From NCBI GenBank assembly GCA_958450325.1, contig OY288254.1, positions 32,559,577-32,623,576 of the forward strand: DNA of 64,000 bases, given 5' to 3'. The translations under genes were made by a program, and so were the position numbers. Positions 20,743 through 31,812 of this stretch are shown one piece after another. The notes below the pieces were generated by a model, which did no database searches, was not told the origin of the DNA, and saw only the letters and a program-made list of their open reading frames with translations. Positions within the stretch are counted from its first letter, which is position 1, and every line of letters begins with the position of its first letter. This stretch comes from Agrostemma githago. Its lineage: Eukaryota > Streptophyta > Magnoliopsida > Caryophyllales > Caryophyllaceae.

Positions 20743-21135
20743 CTACGGGTAGTATTGTTTGAGTTGATCCACGTTGGTCGGGGTTGAGAACTCTTGACCA
20801 TCTAAGTCGGTGAGGATCACGGCGCCCCCTGAGAGTATTTTCTTAATGTGGTAGGGGCCCGCCCAGTTTGGTTTGAATTTCCCTCTAGGGTCGACGGGAA
20901 GGGGTGCTCTAATGGATTTTATAATTAAATCTCCCTCGTGTATGTTTCGGGATTTCACTCGTTTATTAAAGGCTCGTTGGATGCATTGTTGGTAGGCTTG
21001 TACGTTGGATAAGGCATGTATCCTACGCTCGTCTAGAAGTACTAGCTCGTCATATCGTTTTTGGTTCCATTCTTCTTCGAGAATACTGCTCTAGGCTAAT
21101 ATCCTTAGTGATGGTATTTCTAACTCTACGGGTTG
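20743..21135 (-). pseudogene. Tat-1 integrase, C-terminal part
   Basis: The minus-strand frame ends LDQ-like then QYYP-stop at 20743. It carries KFKPNWAGPYHIKKILSGGA, the conserved C-terminal end of Tat integrases, preceded by RAFNKRV-like sequence and a VQPVELEIPSLRIL stretch at about 21090-21135. The Ath-E solo LTR separates it from the catalytic core. The upstream part has at least one stop or shift. Confidence 0.8.
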
Positions 21136-21140
21136 GACGG

Positions 21141-22627
21141 TGATGGGAACGATTTGCCGTTAATCCCTACCAACAAGTAAAGCCAACTAAACCTAACAAG
21201 TAGCTAGGGTAAGTCGGGTCGATATCAACGGGGACGGAAAGAGGTGTCTAGACTAAGATCTACCTAAGGACTAGACTAAGTCAACTAAGCTAAACAAACT
21301 AGAACGATAAGAGGGGATAAAACTATGACTAGGAACGAACTAAGTATAACAACTAAAGCTAAATTATTCAACTAACTATAGAAACAGTGACTATGACGAA
21401 TAAGAAAACAAATAGGAAAATAACTAGGATTACGTCGGGTTGAAGGGTGATGAAATGATCAAGGAAGAACAAAGGTGATGGGGTAGTCAAGCTATCTAGG
21501 TATAATCCGGGCTCTCGCTCCAAAACCGACCTAGAGGTTCCTCGCTCTCGCGCAAGAACCCATCCTAGCAACATACAAGGTCACAAGAGGAAGGCAATAA
21601 AACATGCATTTGCAACTACAAGTCATTCAAGCATTTCATCCAACATGACACATGCACAAAATCAAGAGGCAACCAAAACAACCACCAACATCTTAAACAA
21701 ACCCTTAATCACCCATTAGAACACCCAATCCCCTACTAATCCTAGCAAGAGGACTACTCACTCATGTTCAAGATAGTAAACCCAACAACCATAATGAAAC
21801 AAACATAAACATAAACATTCATAATGGATTATTGAAGATTACTAAACATAAACACAAATGAAAACAAAATAGAAGAGATTAGGAAGAAGAAGAATTATAC
21901 CAAAACCAAAGGATGAACAAAAGTTTGAATCTTTGCATAAATAAACTCAAAGGAAGACCTCCAATGTTGTCAATAGAGTAGATCAACCCAAAAAGTCTTC
22001 AAAATTACAAAGATGGAACTAAGATTAAACTAAGATTTAGGAGTAATTAAAGAGAGATTAAACTAATCTACACTAATCTAATCTAAAGAAGTTTAGGGTT
22101 TCTCTAATCTAAGGGTTGGTGCTTAAAACTATACAAGAGGGGGGTATATATATGGTTACAAGAGTAAGGGAGATGAAAGAAAGGAAGACGGGCTTCGCTG
22201 GGCGCTTCCCGGCCGGGAAGGTGATGATCCCGGTCAGGAAGGTTATGATCCCGGCCGGGAAGGCCTCACAGCAGATCTTCTCTTCTTGCAGCTCATCCTG
22301 ATCATGATGGACATGGTCCCGACCGTGATGGGTCCTTGTTTGCTCTTCCTAGGCTTCTTATCGATGCTTGGTGCTCGAGATATCATCAAGTGGGCCCCAT
22401 GAGACTCGGGAGTCGAGTCCAAGTCACCGAGTCATCATTGCTTCTCCTCATTGGGTCCATATGCACTAGAAACGAGTCGGAATCGTTCCATTTCTCCAAG
22501 TTAGGCCTTATAAACCTAAAACAAGCTAGAAGAAGCGTAAGTGGCCTCGAAACCGCTCCAAAGAGCGATTCCACAAGAGAAACCGGGACCAAACACAAGG
22601 AAAAAGCACTACAAAACACACTTATCA
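21141..22627 (-). repeat. Ath-E: solo LTR of an Athila-like element
   Basis: Starts TGATAAGTGTG on the minus strand (22627) and ends at 21141, with perfect TSD GACGG (21136-21140, 22628-22632). It is the same superfamily of LTR as Ath-B. Its minus promoter has ATATATAC near 22146 and palindromes TTCCCGGCCGGGAA and relatives at 22206-22331. Excision rejoins the integrase between GSEAV and QPVELE. Confidence 0.92.
22206..22331 (-). promoter_or_regulatory. Ath-E promoter palindromes
   Basis: TTCCCGGCCGGGAA (22206), a diverged copy (22227), ATCCCGGCCGGGAA (22248), then two weaker copies up to 22331. They lie upstream of the minus-strand TATA-like TATATATAC near 22145. Confidence 0.65.
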
Positions 22628-23300
22628 GACGGCTTCGGAGCCGTAGGTTAGGTAATATGGTGTGACTCCAGTGGGTGTTCTATAGGATGTTCGGTATCCC
22701 CATAAGGCGAAAGGGATCTTGTTTGACCAATCCCGATAATTATCTATCATCTTCTTAAGGATTGTGGTTGTGGTTTTGTTGGCTGCTTCTACGGCCCCGT
22801 TTGTTTGTGATCTATAGGGTGATGACTTGTGTCTTCGGATTTTGTATTTGTCGAGGAGTTTCTGAGTGTCGGCCCGGAAGTTAGCCCCCTGGTCACTGAT
22901 GATCTCGTGAGGTATACCGTAGCGGCAGATGATGTTATTTTGTAAGAATTTCACTACTTGTTTTGAGATTAGAATGGTGTAAGAGGCGGCTTCTACCCAT
23001 TTGGTGAAATAATCGACAGCCACTAGTACAAAGCAGTGTCCGCCATTCACGGATGGATGTACTTTTCCTATGATGTCTATTCCCCAAGTAGAGAAGGGTC
23101 AGGGTGTGGCTATAGTGTGTAGGGGATATGGAGGTAGGTGTTGGACGTTAGCAAATATTTGGCGATTGTAGCTGTGACGGACATGATGTCGACAGTCTGC
23201 CTCTAAGGTAATCCAATAATAGCGCAGTCTCATTTTTTTCGGGCTAGTAGGTGTGCACTCATGTGGGTTCCGCACTCTCCGTCATGTACCTCTTCCATGA
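22628..23300 (-). pseudogene. Tat-1 integrase, zinc-binding and catalytic core
   Basis: In sense order: a zinc-binding region with EEVHDGECGTH and a C..H pair near 23170-23200, WGIDIIGK, DYFTKWVEA (first Asp), SDQGANF (second Asp) and NGAVEAANK (Glu), ending at GSEAV where Ath-E is inserted. Residues DDE are present. A stop or shift lies between 23050 and 23230. Confidence 0.85.
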
Positions 23301-23900
23301 CTCTCTCGGATTGGCTTTTGTTTATGCACCTAAGGAGGACTCCTTGTGGGGTTCGTTTGTATAGTAGTCCTTGATTCAGGACATAGTGGGTGGCTAGTAT
23401 TCGTAGGGCGGTTTTGTTCTTGGTGTTAGTGTTGGGTGGATATGACCCGTAGGTTTTAAAGTCTAGGATTGCTTTGTACCAAGTTTCTTCGGGGGTATCA
23501 TCGGTTTCGAGGTTATGGATATAGGCCGGTTCTTTGCTTCTCTCTACGCAGATAGGCATAGAGAAAAGGTGATCGGGCATGTTTATTAGTGAGGCTAGTT
23601 TGGATAACGCGTCGGCAAACTGGTTTTCTTCGCGGGGTATGTGTATGAAGTCAATTTTGGTGAATTTCCGGGACATCGTTTCCACTTTGGTTTGGTATGG
23701 GGTTAGGCTTTCGCTATAAACCTTCCAGTTGCCCGTGGCTTGGTTGACCACAAGGGATGAATCTCCGTGTACTATAAGGTTTTTAACTCCTAGAGATATG
23801 ACTGCATTCAGACCTATTAGGCAGGCTTCGTATTTGGTTATGTTGGGGAAGTTTGGTTTGATGGATGTTCGTTTGTTGCAGGTTTATTGTTGTTTGGACA
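23301..23900 (-). pseudogene. Tat-1 RNase H domain
   Basis: The minus frame carries YEACLIGLNAVISLGV, then VHGDSSLVVNQ, then IPREENQFADALSKLAS. These are RNase H motifs of Ty3/gypsy pol, with E, D and the C-terminal D present. The first part of the domain (the DGA motif) is not visible; the sequence breaks near 23900. Confidence 0.8.
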
Positions 23901-24221
23901 GGGGGTTGATGATGGGCTAAGTCTAGGGTCGTTGTTCCCGATCTCTTCTTTAGAGTGAAGCTAAGTGGGCCGTCTGTTATAGCCCTTTCGTTTTAGTCAA
24001 TTGTCATCGATAATTGGCACAAAGTCGAGTTCTTAAGCGTTTTGAGTGAACTTTTTTTTTTTTTTTAAAAAAAGTCAAGCGATTGTCGAGGCATGTTTGT
24101 AAAAAAAAAAAAAGAAATTCGTTTTATTGATAATAGTAGACGGGCTAGATGCCCGTGATCTTGTTTGGGGAAGGTGGAGGACATGTCCCTCGCACTCCCC
24201 TGGACTCGATAAGGGAAAAGA

Positions 24222-24222
<1 letters not shown>
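23901..24222. other. Rearranged Tat-1 interior, no gene
   Basis: Poly-T and poly-A runs (24050-24115) and a short minus frame (SFTLKKRSG-like) of uncertain origin. Protease and reverse transcriptase should lie between here and the gag gene but are missing. Confidence 0.4.

Positions 24223-24256
<34 letters not shown>
24223..24256. repeat. (ATT)n microsatellite
   Basis: An ATT run ending exactly where Hel-1 begins; five more ATT units follow its other end (25304-25320). Confidence 0.9.
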
Positions 24257-24257
<1 letters not shown>

Positions 24258-25303
24258 CCCCTATTCACTAAAACAAAAACCAAGGGGCAATGTAGTCATT
24301 TCAACTTTCTCGCCTAATTTCAACCCCTTCTTTAACCTTGCCTAAATTGGGCTTGAAAAAAAAATTTGTCCAGATTCATTACAAGTCCGATTGTGCATAT
24401 GTGTAATATCAACCCATACAATAACAGCCCTTATTTAACTATCAATAGATCAATTCAATTAATTGAAAAATATTATCATAACGTAATTAAATTCAATAAT
24501 TAGTACTATTGTTTTCATGTAAAAAATTATATTTTTAATATTAATCATGTAACAAGTATAAGAATTATACTCCGTATAAAATTATTATTTTTTAGTTTAC
24601 AATATTAATGTTAATACGGAGTCATTTTTTTAGTTATTATTTTAAATATGATATACTCACATATATACTAATATCCTAATAAAAATAATTACACGTTATC
24701 AATCCAGCGGGTTGACGTGTTCGACGGGTTTTGATCCTAAATTAATGGATTAATCCGGGTTTGAGCCAAAGTGGTCTTGGGCCAAAATTTTAGAGTCTTA
24801 CTCTTGAACTTACAAATTAAAATGGGTCGACTTTACGAGTAAAGTCAAAATGACGGGTCTATTTCAAACTTTAAATGTCCGCTATCTAATCATAATCACT
24901 TTAAATTTAGAACAAATTAATTCCAAAAAATACTCTACTAAAAATTAAATATACAAAGTTTTGTGTAATCTTTTTTGATATAGGTAGGATAATTAATTAA
25001 GACATCCAATAGAATAATTAATCTTTTTTACACAGTGACTAATTTTTTACTCATTTCATTCTAATAGAATGTTACCCATACAGAAAAATAAAGTAGTGAC
25101 GACATATTTTTTATTATGGTTTAAAAAAAAGTAAAGGTTAAAAAATTTGCCACCAACGTAAACATAAACGGTAGACTGAAACACTAAAGAAAGAAAAATG
25201 TAAATTATTAACGTAATCGAAGAGAATAATTTTGTAAGTAACTAAACTATATATAAAAAAAAACTATTGAAAAAACCGTGCGTAGGCACGGATTTTGTAC
25301 TAG
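24257..25303 (+). mobile_element. Hel-1: small non-autonomous Helitron-like element
   Basis: 1047 bp with the 5' end TCCCCTATTCACTAAAAC. The 3' end has hairpin CCGTGC-GTAG-GCACGG (25276-25291), 6 nt stems, then 12 nt to the terminal CTAG. It sits between A and T inside an ATT repeat, as expected of a Helitron, with no target duplication. It is AT-rich and carries no Rep/helicase gene. An inner inverted repeat ACTCCGTAT...ATACGGAGT (24569-24622) may be a MITE remnant. Confidence 0.8.
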
Positions 25304-25373
25304 TTATTATTATTATTATTAAGTCTAGGCCCTAAGATGAACTAGACTCTGACCAAGACTGGTTATACGCTCC

Positions 25374-26000
25374 CTAGAGGAACCTTCTTTGATGGGGATC
25401 TCGGTGCTCACGTGGGTTGCTCTCTTGGTACCTGGAGTCAGTCCTTCTCCGAAGACACCCTAAGGGGACGTAGACCCCCTTATCGATCAGGTCCTGCACT
25501 TCATGCTTGAGTTCAGTGCACGCTTGTGTCTTATGCCCCGGACCCTGATGGTACAGGCAGTAAGCGTTGGGATTCCAACCCGCTCCCCTCTTCCTTATAG
25601 GTGGGTCTGGGGTGGGTCCCACTAGCCATAATAGCCAAGCCTCCTGCAATTTCCGGAGGGCTTCAGCGTAAGATTCACCCAATTCGGTGAATTGCCTAAA
25701 GGGACGGCGATGGCCTGTAGGTTCGACAAGGTGCGCGAGCCTGGCGTATTCGACATATGGATCCCCACTAAGCACCAGCTCTCGGCCTATCGGTCCCTCC
25801 CGAGATTTCCTCTCAGGGCCTTCCAAGGTTTCGAGGCGACGTCTAACATCGTCGATGGAGGAGGAGATTGATGACACTATCCCCAGTACCCCATGGACCA
25901 CGTTCATCAGGGCGTTGAACTGATCGGTGCCACTTTCGTTGATATTTGGCGCCATTCTTGGGTCTAGTGAAGCAAAATAAGAGCATAAGGTCAAATCCAC
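25374..26000 (-). CDS. Short Tat-1 Gag (208 aa) lacking a recognisable capsid core
   Basis: The N-terminal part (MAPNINESGTDQFNALMNVV... region) is followed by a short heptad-like stretch (SIDDVRRRLETLE). It then reaches FTELGESYAEAL, GPTPDPP, and the CCHC-like knuckle CLYHQGPGHKTQAC with LKHEVQDLIDKG after it. These last motifs are typical of the end of Tat Gag. Tat Gag proteins are usually several hundred residues; the middle capsid region is not found, which suggests an in-frame internal deletion. The frame is intact despite the loss of protease and RT. The start could also be the second Met (about residue 16). Confidence 0.7.
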   Translation of the reverse strand: MDLTLCSYFASLDPRMAPNINESGTDQFNALMNVVHGVLGIVSSISSSIDDVRRRLETLEGPERKSREGPIGRELVLSGDPYVEYARLAHLVEPTGHRRPFRQFTELGESYAEALRKLQEAWLLWLVGPTPDPPIRKRGAGWNPNAYCLYHQGPGHKTQACTELKHEVQDLIDKGVYVPLGCLRRRTDSRYQESNPREHRDPHQRRFL

Positions 26001-27573
26001 CCGATAATCTAAAGACTAGAGGAATGCTCATAACTGAGCGACGCGGAAATGAGACCCTTGACTCGCATGTGCGTGCGGTCATTTTGGCTTAGGGACTCAG
26101 ATGGTTTAGATTCTTGGTGTATTCGGCGAGACGCATAATGAATTTTTAGATCTTTGTGACGAGATGATTTAACACAAATCTCAGAGGTGAGGTTTAAAGA
26201 GGACTTCTCAAAAGGAGACGACTCAAAACGTAAGATCTCGAGTAGAGGTGATCCTAGTAACTAACACGGACAGTCAATCACACGGTTGTACGACGTAAGA
26301 AATTGATCGCGATCCCGGCTCAGGATCAAAGAATTTTTATTTCTTTTCGAAAATGACCGATACTCGCAGAGGAAAGTCTTCTCTTTTTTTTTGAAAAATG
26401 ATTTTGTAAAATTAGGTTGACGATGGTGTGGTGACATCGTTTGTGATGTGAAAATGTGTTGCTATGTGTGTGCGTCAGGAATCCGGCGATAGCAAAAATG
26501 TAATTTTTTTTTGAAAGGAACGTGGTTCTTAGGGGAACTAGTTTTGAAAATGATAACGTGATGCTTTTATCGAGACTACTATTAATTAGCTAGTTCGATA
26601 CTTGTGGTGCACGTGGTCTAACGACGGTGCTCTAAGGGTGTAACTAAATTCTTATTAAAGAACTTAGGTGATGAATAGCGTTTTTTTAGAAAAAACTTTT
26701 GAAACGAGTGACCCACGTTTGTCGGTGGCATTAGCTAGCATTTGACGGTGGGGAAGGATGTATTGTGAAAAGTGTTTCGAGAATGTAACCATTTTGGATT
26801 CCTTGACTTCATTAATCGAAGCTTTGGTTGTGTTAACGGTATGTGTGTAAAAACTTTTCTTTTTGAAAATAAAATGTAACCGTTCAGTGTACCTTAATCC
26901 CATTAATTGGGAGTCTCGGTAGTATTAACGGTATTTGTTGTTTGGCGGCTTTTACTTTAGCCACGTGATGACGTTTGAAAATATATTTTGTTCGAAAATG
27001 TCGAGTGTAAAATTTGCAATGACGATGGCATCTGAAAATGTTTTTCCCTTTTTAGAAATCATGATTTGACCGGAGTATCGGCGTTTAAGAGGTCTTTTTG
27101 AAAAGATGAGATATTTTTTTCGAAAACGGAATTGGGTGCGGTTGAATATGTTGGCGTGGTTGAGTCCAGATTTTTAGTGTTTTATTTGGGTTGGATTGTT
27201 CAAACACGCTACACATAACTAGGAATGCATACATTCATGCAGGATGCAGACAAGGGTAGGTTAGGATAGGCTACCGCCCACGGATAGTCTTTACTTAGGC
27301 ATTGACAATTATCTGGGGAGACGAGCGTCATACTGTTCGTTCGGAACTATCCGCTTATTATTCCCGCGGGGTACGAGTTAGGCGGTCGGAGCGTCAATCG
27401 AGGATCTCTCCGCGTGTCCCTAAAGATCTTACCGCGAAGAGGTCGACTGGTCCTGATATCGGTTAGGGTGTGCTTTTTAGGGCTAAAACCTGTAGTGACC
27501 ACAACTAGGAACTAAGAAATGAGCTTCACCGAACTCGTTCAAGTTACACCACCGCTGGAAACTTGTTTCCAAA
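26001..27573 (-). other. Tat-1 5' leader, no gene
   Basis: About 1.6 kb between PBS and gag. It has degenerate repeats of about 90 bp near 26780-26940 (TGTAACC...TTAACGGTAT) and T-runs. No supported reading frame. Confidence 0.55.
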
Positions 27574-27591
27574 TCCCCAGCGGAGTCGCCA
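27574..27591 (-). other. Tat-1 primer binding site
   Basis: TGGCGACTCCGCTGGGGA on the minus strand, five bases from the LTR end. This PBS type is known from Ogre/Tat elements, usually assigned to tRNA-Arg. Confidence 0.85.
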
Positions 27592-27596
27592 AACTT

Positions 27597-29750
27597 TGGA
27601 CATCCGTCCGCACCGCCCGATGCCCCGCGCGGGACCGACCCGGTTTTTCAACGTGTGGCGGCGGCCACCCACACGGCCCCTCCCTGACGGGGGCCGGTCT
27701 GATCTCGCGTACGAGGCGATGTTCAGACTTTGATTCAGATGACAATCCGGACTTGTACTAGACGGGCGCGGGCACGCGTGTTTCCGTTTGGAAACGATCG
27801 AGTCGTGGTTGTAAGTGTTTAAAGGCCGATTTGTTTGGTAAGACCTTTTTAGTGAACTGAATTTGTTTTCGATTTGTGGAGTCGCCACCGAGTCAATTAT
27901 GGGGACTCGGAAACCGTTCAAGTCAACTTTGATCCCTTGCCGGCTCAAAGTTGAGTGGACGGGATCTAAAGATAAAGACTTGTACCCTTAAGAACCATGC
28001 CTGGAATGACTCTCATTACCAATGGTTTCGGACATCCGGAAACCATCGATTCTGAGTAAGGGGTGAGGGTACGTATTGGGAAGCTAACATCCGATAGATG
28101 TCAACACCCAATCCCGCCCGCACTATAGCGACCTCTACTAATCAATCGGTGGGCTGATATCCTAGTTCTTTTGTTGTGGTGGAAATACTGTAACATTTGT
28201 TGTTTTAACCCTATGCCTTTTGCAATGTCGGTTGTTTAAAGACAAGTAAGTTTTGTCGTCAAAGTAGTTGTGTTTACATTCTTTGCATGCGATTTCAGGT
28301 GACAAGCAGGCCATGAAAAACTGCACGTAGGAGAGTAGAGAGTACTAGTATTACACGTATTAGCAAATCAGTTTTAACGTGATAATACGGATATTAGTCA
28401 TTCTCATGGTACACCTTACCTAGTATTCTGCTTAAGATGCGTCGGTTCGATATTAATAAAGATGCGTCGAACCTAGTAAGGCGAGCACCAGGACTAATAC
28501 GGAACCCGACCATCGCTTTGTTCAATTTTAATGGTTTTACGTTTTGAATTCCGTGTTAGGTGATATAGCATGCGATTATAAGTTCATAAAAGAAATAAAT
28601 CATACGAAAAACTATAAATGCGAATGTAAGTAAATCACATAGTAAGGAGTTTCACCCTCAGAGTATACACTAACGGGACACGATGCATAAATAGTTTGAG
28701 AACGGATCTCGGAATTACTCGGGTCTATTTAGTGTGTTTTAGTGTTTATGGTTGAAGTTGGGACGTTACTTATTTTAGTGAATGCTTGTGGACCTAGCGT
28801 CCACATCTAGTGTTGTCGTAGTGCATAATAATAGAAAATACGAATATGGAAAGTTTTGCTTAGATGGCAACCTAGTGAAGACTCGACTTCAATAGGTGGA
28901 TCCTCCTAGCTTGACCAGTGACTCCAGCAAAGCTCCGTTATCATTGACCTTTCATGTGGCTACTCTGGCAGAGCTTCGTTGCTATGGACTAATTCTGCGT
29001 CTAATCCGGTAGAACTTCGTTGCTAGACTCGAGCTAGTCGAACACAGGCACCTCGGTATCGAGTGGGGTGCTCGAAAGTGAGGAGTAGCGTCAATGTCGC
29101 TTTTTTATCGGAATTACGATCGAGCGGATCGTTTGCCTCGGGTGTCGGAGTGCGAGCCCTTAGCGAGAGTATAGAGGGGGAAGAGAAGAATGAGAATTGT
29201 GTGTCGAATGAATGAGGTGAAGGGGGGAATTTATATGTGTTTTCGGCCCTCGTCACACATATGGGCGCCTGAGCTGAGCCGCAACAAAACTCAGGCGCCT
29301 GGGCTTAGGCGCGGGGAGACCAAGACGCGTGGGGTGGGGCGGTTGGGATTTTGAGGATACGATTTTGATACTTTCCAAAACCGAGAGGGAGAGTATAATA
29401 CAAAGCTTGGGAGCTAAGGCTGCCGTGCGTGTTACCCTAGCACCGTGAATATTAGTGGGCCTCGGGTGTGCATCTCGAGGTTCGCTTGGCGCGGTGTTGA
29501 CTCGGTTCGTGTTTCGGGACCGACTCGGGGTCCCGGTGTCAGAAGTGACTCTAATTAGTGTCTATGCGATCGTAACGACACGACTAAGGCTGCCATCATG
29601 TTAGTTTAATTTGCCCGAGTAATTTATTTGATCCGTTCTATAGGAAAACTATCTAAAACATCACGAACCCGTGTCGCGCTGCAGTCCTATCGTCATTGGG
29701 TGTTTGTTGAGCACTTCTGCAGCCACCGGGTCCAAATCTAGGTGTCTATA
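27597..29750 (-). repeat. Tat-1 5' LTR
   Basis: 2154 bp. The outer end is TATAGACACC instead of TGTAGACACC (mutated), the inner end ...TGTCCA. The minus-strand TATA (CATATAAA at 29230-29237) has CTCAGGCGCCTGGG (29290-29303) upstream of it. This copy preserves the Ath-B empty site. Confidence 0.9.
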
Positions 29751-31180
29751 CTACGATATCTCATTTCGACCGTAATAGGGTACTTGTCCTTAATCGTCTC
29801 GATTTATGATTTAGATCGATCGATCAAATCGGCATAATACGAACATCGGGGCCCTACGTATCGCGATGTTGTTATCGGGTCGCGTAGACTGTACGACTCC
29901 CAGATTGACGTCATAGGGTTTCGTACCATTTGGATTATCGATAACTCTTTATGCGCGACATTCGATTACGGAATCGACATCGGGCATTTAGAGCGATATT
30001 TAAAAATGATATCGAAAACGCTAGACAAAGAACTACTGCGATCGCGTTTTCACCCGACGGGTCAGGCGCACCTCAATATTGGGTTGCCATCTCTGGTGCG
30101 GCTTGTTCGGGGGTTATACGGACTTTAGGCAGCGTTAATTATCGAATATGTTCGATTGGAAAGTTCGATTTGTCGTCGCAAACATTAGGTCCTTTGCATT
30201 TCGGCGTCGTAATATGGCCTTTAAGGCCTACGACACTCGATTTAGTGTCATCGGACGTTTGCTCGAATCGATTTTTGAAAATAATTTTGTAATAGTATAC
30301 GCTAACGATAAGTTAAAGTTAGTATACGAAAACAAAATGTTAGTGATGTTACTAATGTTAGTAACGAGAAATAAAATGTTAGATGCGAAAATGTAAGGTT
30401 AGTAATGTTAGTAGTGTTAGTTCATCCGATAAATAAACGAGTTTAAAGGTTTAGAAAACGGGGTTTGAACACCCTTAACCTACATTTCAATATTTCAAAA
30501 TACGGCTCGCAGAGTATCGTTGTAAACATGGGGAGCGATTTGGTATATGTAAGTGAGTTATGGTGTAAATAAGGGTGGAAGAATGCTCTCGCTTTTCTGA
30601 AATGAGGCTTCGAGAAATGAATTTTCTGACTCTCGATACGTTGGACGTGAGGCCGTGAGGGTGTATTTATAAGGTGTTGGGAAATGCTCCGACCCAGGAT
30701 TAAGCTCCCGGAGGCTAGTAACTCAGTACTGGGGCGCCCCAGTTAAAGCGGTTCAGTTCCGGAGTGCCTGGTTGCAAGCGGTTAAAATCGCGCGTATCGG
30801 AAGTTGCTCAAAATACGGGTTGACATCCGGCTTATTCGAGGCAATAACGGATTCTGTTTTTACTTGGTTTCATTTTTGTATTTGGACGCTATTGTGGCTC
30901 TTTTGAGTTTTGGGTTTCAACGTTGACCGGGTTTGACTCGGTCGACAAAAGATGGTTTTGCCCTCGGTTGCGGTTTTGGCCATAAGTAGCTTTTTTTATT
31001 GGAAATGACCCACTGAGTCTGGATTTGAGGTTGGTTTTGAGATATTTTTACTCTGCTAAGTACCCACGTCGGATATTATTGATTCCAAGTCCGTATTGAT
31101 TCATGTTAACATCCGATCATCAACGAGTGTTTTGTTGGAGACTACTACAGACACGAGCAGGAAAATTGTCGGTGTCTAGA
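29751..31180 (-). repeat. Tat-2 3' LTR fragment
   Basis: In minus orientation it begins at 31180 (TCTAGACACC, mutated from TG) and is cut at 29750/29751 by Tat-1. TTATAAATA lies at 30664-30672 (minus), with the perfect 14-bp palindrome CTGGGGCGCCCCAG at 30729-30742 upstream. No gene. Confidence 0.75.
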
Positions 31181-31190
31181 GAGCCCCCAC
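31181..31190 (-). promoter_or_regulatory. Tat-2 polypurine tract
   Basis: GAGCCCCCAC (minus GTGGGGGCTC) abuts the LTR, as in Tat-1. It is followed by a block conserved with Tat-1 to about 31345. Confidence 0.8.
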
Positions 31191-31812
31191 TCTGACTGAG
31201 GCTTGGAGAAGGCGAAAGTCGGAGTAGCCACCAAGTCAATCGAGGATTACAACCTGGCAGCCTTCCGGTCGGGTCGTTTAAAGTCCAATAGACTTGCGTA
31301 AAGGGCTCGCCAGCCATTAGTAGTGGGTCATACCTATCTTGAAGATGGTAGCTCCGTGGGGAGTTGAACTTGCTTTGAAGTATGTTGTGTACCTGTATGC
31401 AGACACATTATACCTCGAATTCAACATTTAGGTTAGACAACGACTCGGTTATCCGCTGGGGAGTAAAAATTTTGATGTTTTGAAAATTGAGATTTTTAAA
31501 GGAGGAATGCTTGGGATTACTCGATTCCAATATTGGGGCTTAGAAAGGCGTAGCCACATGGGTCGGGCCTGCGCACACAAGCACGTACCCTGACGCGGCC
31601 TAGAGCTCAGGCACAGGCTCCCGCATGCCCTGGAATTCAGGCGCCAGGGCCCGGGCGCCCCGACTTTTGGATTATGCTTTTTCGTACTACGACGCGGATT
31701 CCGAGGCGTCGTAGGGTTTTCGTGTTTATATACGACCCTTTCGCTTCGTCTTTTTCGTATTCGACTTTGCTTCTTTCCGTTAAACCTCTTAGAGAAACTG
31801 AGCGATTCTGCC
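31191..31812 (+). promoter_or_regulatory. Conserved block and promoter of the Tat-2 antisense gene
   Basis: 31191-31345 aligns with Tat-1 9769-9925. Further on, GGCGCC and GGGCCC palindromic pieces (31638-31661) precede TATATA at 31727-31733, about 80 bp before the ATG at 31813. Confidence 0.55.

Larger units (their letters stand above)
1..29750 (-). mobile_element. Tat-1: Tat-lineage Ty3/gypsy LTR retrotransposon, 3' LTR cut by window edge
   Basis: Two copies of one long LTR, about 2.15 kb, bracket an internal region on the minus strand: 27597-29750 (5' LTR) and 9757 down to base 1 (3' LTR, interrupted by Ath-B). Base 1 aligns with about base 27855. The PBS TGGCGACTCCGCTGGGGA lies beside the 5' LTR and the polypurine tract beside the 3' LTR. 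In sense order the interior holds a short gag, RNase H and integrase, then a long 3' region with two genes on the opposite strand and tandem repeats, which is a layout known for Tat/Ogre elements. Protease and reverse transcriptase are not found, so the copy is defective. The LTRs differ by about five substitutions plus indels in the first 120 bp compared, so it is not recent. The insertion broke the Tat-2 3' LTR. The other flank is outside the window, so the outer TSD cannot be checked. Confidence 0.85.

Noticed and set aside
24127..24345. 72-codon frame with Ile run
   Set aside because: Crosses an ATT microsatellite and the Helitron boundary.
24569..24622. Possible separate 54-bp MITE (ACTCCGTAT...ATACGGAGT)
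   Set aside because: Inverted repeats are only about 9 bp and no clear TSD; kept as a note under Hel-1.
29951..30292. 113-codon frame in the Tat-2 LTR
   Set aside because: Lies in LTR sequence with no domain and no homologue in the Tat-1 LTR that I can see.
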